Below, piece after piece: positions 1-7,231 of a stretch of 16,109 bases of DNA. Position numbers and translations under genes: made by a program. Position 1 is the stretch's first letter, and the number at the start of each line of letters is the position of its first letter. Below the pieces are notes generated by a model. That model worked only from the letters and a program-made list of their open reading frames with translations. It had not been told where the DNA came from and made no database searches. Source of the DNA: an uncultured Flavobacterium sp. (GTDB lineage Bacteria; Bacteroidota; Bacteroidia; Flavobacteriales; Flavobacteriaceae); contig NZ_CAMLMK010000066.1 of the NCBI RefSeq assembly GCF_946481155.1, forward strand, positions 1 to 16,109, read 5' to 3'.

Positions 1-83
1 AGACCATTAATTTCTTATACAAAGATAAGTCTAAAAGAAGATACCTTGCAATACAAAGTACTAATAATTAACATAATTTTAAC
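1..83. repeat. Direct repeat copy 1 (promoter-containing)
   Basis: This segment matches 575-657 in the same orientation with 6 mismatches in 83 aligned positions, and only 2 in the first 64. It lies just beyond the stop codon of the secreted-protein gene at 88-540, while copy 2 lies just upstream of that gene's start. The repeat may extend left of the window. The likeliest reading is a tandem duplication of a gene with its promoter, so a paralogue would start a few tens of bases left of base 1. Confidence 0.85.
20..51 (-). promoter_or_regulatory. Putative Bacteroidota promoter (repeat copy 1)
   Basis: On the minus strand, TATCTTTG (20-27) fits the Bacteroidota -7 consensus TAnnTTTG. A TTG (49-51) lies 21 bp upstream, inside the usual 17-23 bp spacing. 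The layout is identical to that in copy 2. It would drive leftward transcription out of the window, presumably of a tandem paralogue. Confidence 0.5.
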
Positions 84-87
84 ATTG

Positions 88-540
88 TTATTTCGTCTCT
101 TTTTTGGTGGCATTTAAAACCGGGCTCTCAATGATTTGGCCGTCCTGGAATATTCTTTCAGCCATTACTTCTTCACTGTTTTGAGTATGAACCTCTGTTA
201 CGATGGCAAGAAGATTATCTTCAGCTATAGATTCTTCGGTAGTTTGTTCCAGTGAAAGATCGCTTTCTATTATAAGATTGTTTTCAGCGATAACTTCTTC
301 AATGGTTTTTTGGTAAGTAGGGAACGTGATTGTTTCAGGATTAACTTCTTTCTGATTTCCGCCTTCACTGCGATTTACTTTCCCTGCATTATTTGCATCC
401 GACTCTAAATTTTCGGTTGCGAATGTTGTTTGGGTCGGGTTAAGATTTTCCTGCTCTTGCGATTGTTGAAAATCTAATGCTAAAGCTACATTGGTAAAAG
501 TTACTAAAGCGATTCCTAAATAAATGATTGATTTTTTCAT
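88..540 (-). CDS. Small secreted protein with 21-residue-periodic EE-A-E repeats
   Basis: This 150-residue protein is not assignable to a named family. Residues 1-21 look like a type I signal peptide: two lysines, a hydrophobic stretch, and a likely cleavage after Ala-Leu-Ala (19-21). The mature part is strongly acidic and low in complexity, rich in Glu, Asn, Gln and Thr. Its C-terminal half repeats a motif of the form (T/S)-EE-(V/S)-(I/M)-AE; the Glu pairs fall at 81-82, 102-103 and 123-124, a period of exactly 21. No lipobox or cysteine is visible, so a soluble periplasmic or exported protein is likeliest. It is preceded by a good TAnnTTTG promoter in a duplicated sequence, and copy 1 of that sequence lies right after its stop, so it probably belongs to a tandem family. 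Function is unknown; a stress-responsive or surface role would be a guess. Confidence 0.75.
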   Translation of the reverse strand: MKKSIIYLGIALVTFTNVALALDFQQSQEQENLNPTQTTFATENLESDANNAGKVNRSEGGNQKEVNPETITFPTYQKTIEEVIAENNLIIESDLSLEQTTEESIAEDNLLAIVTEVHTQNSEEVMAERIFQDGQIIESPVLNATKKETK

Positions 541-574
541 GATGATTGATTTTATTTTTTATAATACTATAGAT

Positions 575-657
575 AGACTATTAATTTCTTATACAAAGAT
601 AAGGCTAAAAGAAGATACCTTGCAATACAAAGTACTAAATATTAACTTTATTTTAAC
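575..657. repeat. Direct repeat copy 2 (promoter-containing)
   Basis: This is the second copy of the 83-bp repeat at 1-83, offset by 574 bp. Mismatches cluster at the end away from the gene (copy-1 positions 65, 66, 73 and 75), and the part holding the promoter is almost unchanged. There are no terminal inverted repeats and no transposase nearby, so it does not look like an insertion sequence. Confidence 0.85.
594..625 (-). promoter_or_regulatory. Putative promoter of the secreted-protein gene
   Basis: On the minus strand TATCTTTG (594-601) matches the -7 consensus TAnnTTTG, with TTG (623-625) 21 bp upstream. Transcription would start near 586, giving a leader of about 45 nt before the start codon at 540. 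It is the best-formed promoter in the window. Confidence 0.6.
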
Positions 658-717
658 ATATATTTTTTTGTATGAATGCATAGTGTTTTTTTGTACATTA
701 GCGGAAAATCAAGTGTT

Positions 718-1170
718 ATGGAGTTTACACCAGCAAAATTGAATACCTTTTTATTTTTTAAGTTGCCTTCTGCTTTTTGGAGTGGAGTTAGGGTAAAGGC
801 GATTTCAACCCAGGAATGTGTGGCAACGGTTAAACATCGTTGGTTCAACCAAAATCCTTTTGATTCCATGTATTTTGCAGTACAGGCCATGGCGGCAGAA
901 CTTACTACAGGGGCTTTGGTTATGTATCAAATAAAGAAAAGCGGAAAGAAAATTTCCATGCTGGTAGCTAATAATAAAGGTAACTTTACTAAAAAGGCTA
1001 GGGGAAGAATCACTTTTACGTGTAAAGACGGTCACTTAATAGAGGAAGCCATTCAAAGAGCCATTAGCTCTGGAGAAGGCCAAACTTTCTGGATGCAATC
1101 CATCGGAACTGATGAAAAAGGCGACCAGGTTTCCGTAATGGATTTCGAATGGAGTATTAAGATAAAATAA
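718..1170 (+). CDS. DUF4442 hotdog-fold thioesterase-like protein
   Basis: This 150-residue protein has the length and layout of DUF4442 proteins, which adopt the hotdog fold of PaaI-type acyl-CoA thioesterases. Supporting features are an N-terminal amphipathic helix, a Trp-Phe-Asn-Gln-Asn-Pro segment, a central helix containing MYFAVQAMAAELTTG that would form the hotdog core helix, and alternating beta strands ending in a FEWSIKIK strand. The substrate is unknown and no activity can be claimed. I chose the ATG at 718 rather than the in-frame ATG at 676: the extra 14 residues are not conserved-looking and lie in A/T-rich spacer. The gene diverges from the secreted-protein gene and precedes the epimerase by 82 bp. 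Confidence 0.75.
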   Translation: MEFTPAKLNTFLFFKLPSAFWSGVRVKAISTQECVATVKHRWFNQNPFDSMYFAVQAMAAELTTGALVMYQIKKSGKKISMLVANNKGNFTKKARGRITFTCKDGHLIEEAIQRAISSGEGQTFWMQSIGTDEKGDQVSVMDFEWSIKIK

Positions 1171-1228
1171 AGGGCTTTTCAAAAGTTAAACCTACCTTAA
1201 TTAACATTTATTTTTACCGTTTGGCGTT

Positions 1229-1236
1229 TAAATTTG
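1229..1236 (+). promoter_or_regulatory. Putative -7 element upstream of the epimerase
   Basis: TAAATTTG matches TAnnTTTG exactly, 16 bp before the ATG at 1253. No good TTG is seen at the expected upstream distance, and the leader would be only about 10 nt, so this is tentative. Confidence 0.35.
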
Positions 1237-1252
1237 TAATAAAAAGCTGAAC

Positions 1253-2158
1253 ATGAAAGTCTTAGTAACAGGAGCCACAGGTTTGATAGGAAAAGAGCTG
1301 GTTTCGTTGCTTTTGCAAAACGGCATAACAATCCACTACTTAACTACTTCTCTCAAAAAAATAGAAAATGAGCCGAACTATCACGGTTTTCTGTGGAATC
1401 CCCAAAAAGGTACAATCGACGAGAATTGCCTGCTTGGAGTGGATGCGATAATTCATTTGGCCGGTGCCAGTATTGCCAAACGCTGGACTAATACTTATAA
1501 ACAGGAAATCATCGAAAGCCGTATCCTGACAACCAATCTTCTGTTCAATGCTTTAAAAAACAACCCGAATCAGGTAAAACAAATTGTTTCCGCTTCCGCC
1601 ATCGGAATATATCCAAGCAGTTATACAGAATATTACACCGAAGAAAATAAAAAAATCAGCCTGACATTCTTAGGGACAGTGACCGAAAAATGGGAATATT
1701 CGCTGGAGAAATTCAAAAGACTTAATATTTCAGTCTGCAAACTCAGAATCGGATTGGTTTTAGCCAGAGATGGCGGAGCCTTACCACAAATGATTAAACC
1801 CGTTAAAGCGGGAATGGGTGCCGCTTTCGGAAACGGTAAGCAAATGCAGTCGTGGATTCACATTCACGATTTGGTAAATTTATTCTTCTTTGCAGTTTTG
1901 CATAATTGGGAAGGTGTTTATAATGCCGTTGCTCCACATCCGGTAACCAACACAGAACTAATCAAAACCATCGCTGATGTTTCAGATAAGGATATCATCA
2001 TGCCGAATGTGCCAAAATTCTTAATGCAACTGATTTTAGGTGAAATGCATATCCTGCTTTTCGAAAGCCAGAATGTAAGTGCCCAAAAGGTTTTGGACAG
2101 CGGTTTCCAGTTCAAATACAAGATCCTCGAGAAAGCCTTAGATAACTTAGTGGTTTAA
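1253..2158 (+). CDS. TIGR01777 family NAD(P)-dependent epimerase (YfcH-like)
   Basis: This 301-residue protein is an atypical extended short-chain dehydrogenase of the TIGR01777/YfcH family. The N-terminal Rossmann motif GATGLIG (7-13) binds NAD(P). Further family marks are an IHLAGASIAKRWT segment near residues 65-80, SASAIGIYP near 114-122 carrying the usual Tyr region, LRIGLVLARDGGALP in the middle, and SWIHIHDLV near 200. The last 50 residues match the DUF1731 C-terminal extension that usually closes the family. The length is normal. The physiological substrate is not established for this family; plant and cyanobacterial relatives act in cell division or chloroplast maintenance. The gene ends in a terminator shared with the convergent YceI gene. 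Confidence 0.9.
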   Translation: MKVLVTGATGLIGKELVSLLLQNGITIHYLTTSLKKIENEPNYHGFLWNPQKGTIDENCLLGVDAIIHLAGASIAKRWTNTYKQEIIESRILTTNLLFNALKNNPNQVKQIVSASAIGIYPSSYTEYYTEENKKISLTFLGTVTEKWEYSLEKFKRLNISVCKLRIGLVLARDGGALPQMIKPVKAGMGAAFGNGKQMQSWIHIHDLVNLFFFAVLHNWEGVYNAVAPHPVTNTELIKTIADVSDKDIIMPNVPKFLMQLILGEMHILLFESQNVSAQKVLDSGFQFKYKILEKALDNLVV

Positions 2159-2164
2159 GCCTAT

Positions 2165-2195
2165 AAAAAAAGCACCGGAATTCCGATGCTTTTTA
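2165..2195. terminator. Bidirectional terminator between epimerase and yceI-like gene
   Basis: A hairpin has arms 2171-2178 and 2183-2190 (8 bp with one mismatch) and an AATT loop. An A-run precedes it and a T-run follows, so it can stop transcription from both the rightward epimerase and the leftward YceI-like gene. Confidence 0.75.
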
Positions 2196-2222
2196 AAAAT
2201 ATAACGTATGGTGAATTAATAA

Positions 2223-2888
2223 TTATTTTGTTGCTTTAACATTTACTTTTATCTCAATTTCGTCATTAATGAATTTGTCTTTCAGATCATCAAAAACAGA
2301 TTTAGAGGCATAATTGATATTCCAATAAGTACGGTTAAGTACTAATGTTTCACTATCGATAGTAACTAAGTTGTCAGTTATGGAAATAGCAGCCGGGAAA
2401 TTAACTGCTTTAGTAACATTCTTTATGGAAAGATTGCCATAAACAATATTTTTGCCGTTTTCCTCTTCAACTTTAGTAAGGATAAAAATTGCCGTAGGGT
2501 ATTTTTTTACATTGAAGAAATGATCCTGTCCTTCTTTATCTCCGGTTCCTTTTAAATGCGCTTCAAGATCTTCTTTTCCGTCATCATGTTTTAAATCGGT
2601 AACCGTAATCGTATTCATATTAATGGTAAATTTCCCCGAAACGATTTTGTTGTCTTTTACCAAAACTTCCCCGTCCTGAAGATTAATCGTTCCGGAATGC
2701 TTCCCTCCAGGCTTAGAACCGGTCCAATGTACTAAGGATTCTTTGGTGTTGGCAGTATATTTAGCACCATCTTCTGAAACTACAGCAGTAGCAGTATCTT
2801 TAACATCTGCTCCTTCGGCATTATTTTTTTTGCAGGAAACGGTAAGTAATGAAGTAACAAGTAAAAGGCTTAAAATAATCTTTTTCAT
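2223..2888 (-). CDS. YceI family lipoprotein
   Basis: This 221-residue protein is a YceI-like lipocalin-fold protein; the family binds polyisoprenoids or other amphiphiles in an extended beta-barrel. Residues 1-19 form a lipoprotein signal ending in the lipobox TVSC, with Cys19 as the lipid anchor, followed by a charged linker to about residue 45. The barrel follows: VHWTGSKPGGKHSGTI, the FTINMNTITVTDL strand, the HFFNVKKYPTAIF signature, the GNLSIKNVTKAVNFPA segment, and a final DEIEIKVNV strand. Two Lys residues follow the Cys; +2 sorting rules are not reliable in Bacteroidota. It is probably anchored in the cell envelope. The ligand is unknown. A minus-strand TAGATTTG (2916-2923) lies 28 bp upstream. 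Confidence 0.9.
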   Translation of the reverse strand: MKKIILSLLLVTSLLTVSCKKNNAEGADVKDTATAVVSEDGAKYTANTKESLVHWTGSKPGGKHSGTINLQDGEVLVKDNKIVSGKFTINMNTITVTDLKHDDGKEDLEAHLKGTGDKEGQDHFFNVKKYPTAIFILTKVEEENGKNIVYGNLSIKNVTKAVNFPAAISITDNLVTIDSETLVLNRTYWNINYASKSVFDDLKDKFINDEIEIKVNVKATK

Positions 2889-2915
2889 AATAGACTAGGA
2901 TTTTTTTGTGTTTAA

Positions 2916-2923
2916 CAAATCTA
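2916..2923 (-). promoter_or_regulatory. Putative -7 element of the YceI-like gene
   Basis: The minus-strand sequence TAGATTTG fits TAnnTTTG and is placed to start transcription about 20 nt before the start codon at 2888. No TTG lies at the consensus distance upstream. Confidence 0.4.
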
Positions 2924-3006
2924 TTTATTCGTAATCAAAAACTTCTTAAAATTTTATTAAAATTAGGTAACATAATTCGGGTATCCAACTTTTAAACAAA
3001 AAAAAC

Positions 3007-3062
3007 AAATGACAAAATGACATTTTTTATCGCTTTGGCAATACATTTGCAATCCAAATGAC
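3007..3062 (+). promoter_or_regulatory. grpE-dnaJ promoter with three AAATGAC boxes
   Basis: TACATTTG (3042-3049) is an exact TAnnTTTG -7 element 28 bp before the GrpE start. Where a -33 TTG is expected there is none; the region instead carries the palindrome AAAATG-A-CATTTT (3014-3026). The heptamer AAATGAC occurs at 3007, 3015 and 3056, on both sides of the -7 element. No CIRCE (TTAGCACTC-N9-GAGTGCTAA) is present. The boxes could be a heat-shock operator or an alternative upstream contact, which is inference. Confidence 0.45.
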
Positions 3063-3076
3063 GATACTAAGAAATA

Positions 3077-3637
3077 ATGTTTAAAAAAATATTTAAAAAT
3101 ATGAGCCAGGAAAGTACTGAAAACATTGAAAACGAGCAATTGCAAAATGAGAATGTTTCGGAAAATCAAGGGATTACAAATCCTGAGTTAACTGTTGAAG
3201 AACAGCTTGAGGAAGATTTAGCAAAGGAGAAAGATAAGTTTTTACGCTTGTTTGCCGAATTTGAGAACTATAAAAAGCGTACTTCAAAAGAGCGTCTGGA
3301 TTTATTTAAGACTGCCAATCAGGAAGTTTTACAGGCAATGTTGCCGGTTATGGACGATTTTGACAGAGCCATGGCACAAATTGCAAAAACCGAAGACGAA
3401 AATCTTTTGAAAGGCGTAGAGCTGATTTATGAAAAATTAAAATCAACTTTAATCACAAAAGGCCTGGAAGAAGTTGAAGTGAAATCAGGAGATGCTTTCG
3501 ATGCTGATTTTGCGGAAGCAATCACGCAAATTCCTGCCGGAGACGAGCTAAAAGGAAAAATTGTTGATGTGGTTGAAAAAGGATATAAACTGGGAGACAA
3601 AATAATCCGTTTTCCAAAAGTAGTTATTGGCCAGTAA
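3077..3637 (+). CDS. grpE: GrpE nucleotide exchange factor
   Basis: GrpE releases ADP from DnaK and so resets the Hsp70 cycle in the cytoplasm. The 186-residue product has a disordered acidic N-terminus (10-45), a long dimerising coiled-coil helix (about 45-85, containing FLRLFAEFENYKKRT), the LPVMDDFDRA four-helix segment (89-98), and the C-terminal beta domain (about 125-186) with GDAFDADFAEAI, VVEKGYKLGDKIIR and FPKVVIG. All match the family. An internal ATG at 3101 (Met9, MSQESTE) is a credible alternative start. It is followed by dnaJ after 19 bp, so the two are co-transcribed; dnaK is not in this window. Confidence 0.95.
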   Translation: MFKKIFKNMSQESTENIENEQLQNENVSENQGITNPELTVEEQLEEDLAKEKDKFLRLFAEFENYKKRTSKERLDLFKTANQEVLQAMLPVMDDFDRAMAQIAKTEDENLLKGVELIYEKLKSTLITKGLEEVEVKSGDAFDADFAEAITQIPAGDELKGKIVDVVEKGYKLGDKIIRFPKVVIGQ

Positions 3638-3656
3638 GCCAAAATAAATCAGACTG

Positions 3657-4784
3657 ATGAAGAAAAGAGATTTATACGAAGTATTAGGTGTTGACAGAAA
3701 CGCTACGGCAGAGCAGATTAAAAAAGCCTACCGTAAGAAAGCGCTTGAATTCCATCCCGATAAAAATCCGGGTGATAAAGCCGCGGAAGATAAATTCAAG
3801 GAAGCCGCTGAAGCTTATGAAGTTTTAGGAGATGCCGACAAAAAAGCACGTTACGACCAGTATGGTCACGCGGCCTTTGACGGTGCCGGTGGATTTGGCG
3901 GCGGCCACCACATGAACATGGATGATATCTTCAGTCAGTTTGGAGATATTTTCGGTGGTGCATTTGGCGGCGGATTCGGCGGATTCGGCGGTGGCGGTGG
4001 CGGAGGTCAGCGTCGTATGAAAGGCGGAAATCTTCGTATCAAAGTAAAACTTACGCTGGATGAAATTGCCAACGGCGTTGAGAAAAAAGTTAAGGTTAAA
4101 CGTAAAGTCCAGGCCAAAGGAGTAACCTACAGAACCTGTCCAACCTGTAATGGTTCAGGACAGATAATGCGTGTTACCAATACGATTTTAGGAAGAATGC
4201 AAACAGCTACTCCATGTACTTCTTGTGGAGGAACCGGTCAAATGATCGATCATAAACCAGCTCAGGCAGACGCACACGGAATGGTAATGGAGGACGAAAC
4301 CGTATCAATCAAAATTCCTGCGGGAGTAGTAGACGGTATGCAGCTGAAAGTTTCCGGAAAAGGGAATGACGCTCCGGGTGCCAACAGTATTCCCGGCGAT
4401 TTAATTGTTGCCATCGAAGAAGTAGAACACGAATTCTTAAAACGCGAAGGTGAAAACCTGCATTACGATCTGTACATCAGTTTCGCTGAAGCAGCTTTAG
4501 GAACTTCAAAAGAAATAGAAGCCGTTAACGGAAAAGTGAGAATCAAACTGGAAGAAGGTATTCAATCCGGAAAAATCCTTCGTCTGAAAGGAAAAGGGAT
4601 TCCGAGCATTAACAGTTATGGTACAGGAGATATGCTGGTGCACGTAAATGTATGGACACCAAAAACATTAACCAAAGAACAAAAACAGTTTTTCGAAAAA
4701 GCATTGACAGACGAGAATTTTATCCCAAAGCCGGAAAAAACAGATAAGTCCTTCTTTGAAAAAGTAAAAGACATGTTTTCATAA
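3657..4784 (+). CDS. dnaJ: DnaJ (Hsp40) with a reduced zinc region
   Basis: DnaJ delivers clients to DnaK and stimulates its ATPase. The 375-residue product has a J domain (about 4-70) with the essential HPD at 33-35, a Gly/Phe-rich linker (about 78-118), a cysteine region, and the two C-terminal client-binding beta domains (about 215-340). The cysteine region is short: only two CxxCxGxG motifs are present (Cys161/164 and Cys187/190), against four in E. coli DnaJ, so one zinc ion could be bound rather than two. This appears to be the usual arrangement in flavobacterial DnaJ rather than damage, since the flanking regions are intact and in frame. It is the second gene of the grpE operon. Confidence 0.95.
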   Translation: MKKRDLYEVLGVDRNATAEQIKKAYRKKALEFHPDKNPGDKAAEDKFKEAAEAYEVLGDADKKARYDQYGHAAFDGAGGFGGGHHMNMDDIFSQFGDIFGGAFGGGFGGFGGGGGGGQRRMKGGNLRIKVKLTLDEIANGVEKKVKVKRKVQAKGVTYRTCPTCNGSGQIMRVTNTILGRMQTATPCTSCGGTGQMIDHKPAQADAHGMVMEDETVSIKIPAGVVDGMQLKVSGKGNDAPGANSIPGDLIVAIEEVEHEFLKREGENLHYDLYISFAEAALGTSKEIEAVNGKVRIKLEEGIQSGKILRLKGKGIPSINSYGTGDMLVHVNVWTPKTLTKEQKQFFEKALTDENFIPKPEKTDKSFFEKVKDMFS

Positions 4785-4822
4785 TTTTTTTTTGTCATGG
4801 TTTTTTAACCGGACAATTTTTT

Positions 4823-4854
4823 CCCATCCTGATGCGAATTAGGGTGGGTTTTTT
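4823..4854 (+). terminator. Rho-independent terminator of grpE-dnaJ
   Basis: CCCATCCT (4823-4830) pairs with AGGGTGGG (4841-4848) over 8 bp with one G-U pair, around a 10-nt loop, and six T follow. It lies 38 bp after the dnaJ stop. Confidence 0.8.
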
Positions 4855-4915
4855 ATGTAACAATTTCTGACTTTCTGCAACTAATGCTTACATTTACATA
4901 AATTAAATTTTACTA

Positions 4916-5842
4916 ATGAGTTCTATCTTAGAAGTTAATAACGTTGTCAAACAATATGGCAACTATACTGCACTAAACAGCGTTTCATTACAAGTTCCAA
5001 AAGGCAGCATCTACGGACTTTTAGGTCCAAATGGAGCCGGAAAAACTTCCTTAATTCGTATCATAAACCAAATTACAATGTCCGATAGCGGCGAAGTGAT
5101 TTTAGATGGAGAAAAATTAGCGCCGCACCATGTGCAATACATCGGTTACATGCCGGAAGAGCGCGGTTTATACAAAACCATGAAAGTGGGAGAACAGTGC
5201 TTATATCTGGCACAGTTAAAAGGTTTATCCCATGCAGAAGCAAAAAAACAGCTAAAATATTGGTTCGAAAAATTGGAGATCGAAGGCTGGTGGGACAAGA
5301 AAATGCAGGAATTATCCAAAGGAATGGCGCAAAAAATCCAATTCGTAGTAACGATTCTTCACGAACCAAAACTTCTTATTCTGGACGAACCATTTTCAGG
5401 ATTCGATCCGGTTAATGCCAATCTGATTAAAGATGAAATAATCGAATTAAATAAAAAGGGTACGTCAGTGATTTTCTCGACACACCGAATGGAAAGTGTA
5501 GAGGAAATGTGCGATTACATTGCCCTTATCCACGAATCGAATAAATTAATTGAAGGTAAATTGATTGATGTGAAAAAATCGCATCGAACGCACTCTTACG
5601 AAGTTGGAATTCTTTCCGATAATGTGGAACGCTTAATGTACGAGCTTACACAGAAATTCACCTTACAGCAAACAAATTTTAAATCGCTGAACGACGAACT
5701 GAAACTGGAAGTGCAAATCAACGGATCAACGCCAAATGAATTGCTTAATATCCTGACGCAAAACGGACAGGTAACCCATTTCGTGGAAAAAATCCCAAGC
5801 ATCAACGACATCTTCATCAAAACAGTAACGGAAAAAAAATAA
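4916..5842 (+). CDS. ABC transporter ATP-binding protein (NatA-like)
   Basis: This is the ATPase subunit of an ABC-2 type exporter, working with the permease encoded next. The 308-residue protein has Walker A GPNGAGKT (37-44), the signature LSKGM (133-137), Walker B LLILDEP (153-159), a D-loop SGFDP, and the switch histidine in STHRME (His190). The C-terminal 90 residues form the extra domain common in NatA-type ATPases (COG4152 class). The YMPEERGLY segment is typical of that class. The substrate is unknown; sodium export is known for B. subtilis NatAB but cannot be assumed. A weak promoter-like TACATTTA lies at 4889-4896. The spacer to the permease is 84 bp and holds an inverted repeat. Confidence 0.9.
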   Translation: MSSILEVNNVVKQYGNYTALNSVSLQVPKGSIYGLLGPNGAGKTSLIRIINQITMSDSGEVILDGEKLAPHHVQYIGYMPEERGLYKTMKVGEQCLYLAQLKGLSHAEAKKQLKYWFEKLEIEGWWDKKMQELSKGMAQKIQFVVTILHEPKLLILDEPFSGFDPVNANLIKDEIIELNKKGTSVIFSTHRMESVEEMCDYIALIHESNKLIEGKLIDVKKSHRTHSYEVGILSDNVERLMYELTQKFTLQQTNFKSLNDELKLEVQINGSTPNELLNILTQNGQVTHFVEKIPSINDIFIKTVTEKK

Positions 5843-5843
5843 C

Positions 5844-5913
5844 AAATTCCAACTACTAAATCCCAATACTTCAGTGTGAAAAATTGGAATTTTGCTTTTG
5901 GATTTTGGAATTT
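5844..5913. repeat. Imperfect inverted repeat of AAATTCCAA-type units
   Basis: Two nested arms pair: AAATTCCAA (5844-5852) with TTGGAATTT (5905-5913), and AAATCCCAAT (5858-5867) with ATTGGAATTT (5883-5892, one mismatch). The element fills the spacer between the ATPase stop and the permease start. It has no T-run and so is not a standard terminator. In RNA it would form a long, interrupted hairpin. Confidence 0.65.
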
Positions 5914-5926
5914 AAAAATTAAAATT

Positions 5927-7228
5927 ATGAGTGTATTATCATTAATTATAAAAAGAGAGTTTATTGCCAAAGTGCGTAATAAGTCATTTATCGTAATGAC
6001 ATTTCTCGGTCCATTATTAATTGTGGGGATGACTTTCCTGATTGCTTACCTATCGGAAATGAACGAGGGCGAAGTGAAGAAAATTGCAATCCATGATGAA
6101 GCTGGTGTTTTTAGAAATGACTTCAAAAGTACCAAAGAAATCAAGTATGTAGATTTATCCGCTACACCTTTTGAAGCAGCAAAAGATACAGCCAGTAATA
6201 GCTATGAGGGAATGATTTATGTTCCTAAAGTTGCCGATATCGGAGAATTGGCAACAAAAACACAATACATTTCCGATGAGAGTCCAAGCATGGAATTCAT
6301 CATGGATCTGGAAAGCGTGATCAATACCAAGCTGAGTAAAAATAATTTACAGAAATTAGGCTTTGATTCGGATAAGATCGAACAGGCCAAAGTAAAATCA
6401 GATATTCATGTGACTAAATTTTCCGGGGAAGACGGTTTGAAATATTTGAACGAAATCAAAATCGGAGTAGGATTTGCTTTTGGTTATCTAATCATGATGT
6501 TTATTATCATCTACGGAAATATGGTAATGCGAAGTGTAATTGAGGAAAAAACAAACCGAATTATCGAGATCATCATTTCATCCGTGAAGCCTTTCCAACT
6601 GATGATGGGGAAAATTATCGGAACTTCTTTAGCCGGAATTCTTCAATTCTTAGTCTGGATTATGTTGGGCTTCGGACTGATGTTTGTCCTTTCCATTTTC
6701 ATGGGTGGCCAAGCCGAAGTAGTAAACTCTACCAATCAGTTGAATCCGGAACAAATGCAGGCAGCAACGGGATTTATAGAAAAAACGCAATTATATCTTA
6801 ACGAAATTCCGACGGCTACTCTGTTCATCTTTTTTATAGTATATTTTATCGGAGGATACTTTTTATACAGTTCGCTTTACGCTGCAATCGGAGCCGCAGT
6901 AGATTCGGAAACCGATTCGCAGCAATTCCTTATTCCGATCATCATGCCGTTAATGCTGGCAGTTTATGTAGGCTTCTTTACAGTAATGAACGACCCTCAC
7001 GGAACAGTGGCCACAATATTTTCCATGATTCCGTTAACATCGCCAATCGTGATGCTGATGCGTATTCCCTTCGGAGTGCCCTGGTGGCAATTAGCAGTTT
7101 CCATTGTATTGCTTTTCGGAACATTCTTCGGAGTTGTGTGGTTTGCCGCAAAGATCTACCGTGTGGGTATTTTAATGTACGGTAAAAAACCAACGTGGAA
7201 GGAAATGATTAAATGGCTGAAATATTAA
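5927..7228 (+). CDS. ABC-2 type transporter permease (NatB-like)
   Basis: This is the membrane subunit partnering the upstream ATPase. The 433-residue protein has one N-terminal helix (about 22-43), a large extracytoplasmic domain (about 44-178), then about five or six hydrophobic segments (about 179-200, 228-258, 296-318, 334-352, 361-376 and 388-408). The conserved stretch VMRSVIEEKTNRIIEIIISSVKP (its core at 200-215) just after the second helix is the hallmark of NatB/ABC2_membrane_3 permeases and probably contacts the ATPase. I chose the ATG at 5927. A longer frame opens at 5876, but its 17 extra residues (Asn, Trp, Phe rich) are translation of the inverted repeat in the spacer. Confidence 0.88.
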   Translation: MSVLSLIIKREFIAKVRNKSFIVMTFLGPLLIVGMTFLIAYLSEMNEGEVKKIAIHDEAGVFRNDFKSTKEIKYVDLSATPFEAAKDTASNSYEGMIYVPKVADIGELATKTQYISDESPSMEFIMDLESVINTKLSKNNLQKLGFDSDKIEQAKVKSDIHVTKFSGEDGLKYLNEIKIGVGFAFGYLIMMFIIIYGNMVMRSVIEEKTNRIIEIIISSVKPFQLMMGKIIGTSLAGILQFLVWIMLGFGLMFVLSIFMGGQAEVVNSTNQLNPEQMQAATGFIEKTQLYLNEIPTATLFIFFIVYFIGGYFLYSSLYAAIGAAVDSETDSQQFLIPIIMPLMLAVYVGFFTVMNDPHGTVATIFSMIPLTSPIVMLMRIPFGVPWWQLAVSIVLLFGTFFGVVWFAAKIYRVGILMYGKKPTWKEMIKWLKY

Positions 7229-7231
7229 ATT

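Noticed and set aside
1..657. Insertion sequence or MITE bounded by the 83-bp repeats
   Set aside because: The repeats are direct, carry promoters, lack terminal inverted repeats and enclose no transposase. A gene-plus-promoter duplication explains them better.
676..717. Upstream ATG for the DUF4442 gene
   Set aside because: The added 14 residues lie in A/T-rich leader sequence, and the ATG at 718 gives the normal family length.
524..742. 72-residue open frame on the plus strand
   Set aside because: It covers the divergent promoter region and repeat copy 2 and overlaps the DUF4442 start. Its Ile/Phe/Leu/Tyr/Asn-rich make-up is what A/T-rich spacer gives by chance.
1171..1200. Terminator after the DUF4442 gene (CTTTTCAAAAG)
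   Set aside because: The palindrome is very short and A/T-only with no T-run, so a terminator cannot be supported.
3895..4015. Tandem GGCGGATTC-like DNA repeats
   Set aside because: They encode the Gly/Phe-rich linker expected in DnaJ, so the repetition is coding, not a mobile or satellite element.
5073..5415. Open frames inside the ABC ATPase gene on both strands
   Set aside because: They overlap fully with a gene that has all ABC motifs in its own frame, and their products match no fold I recognise.
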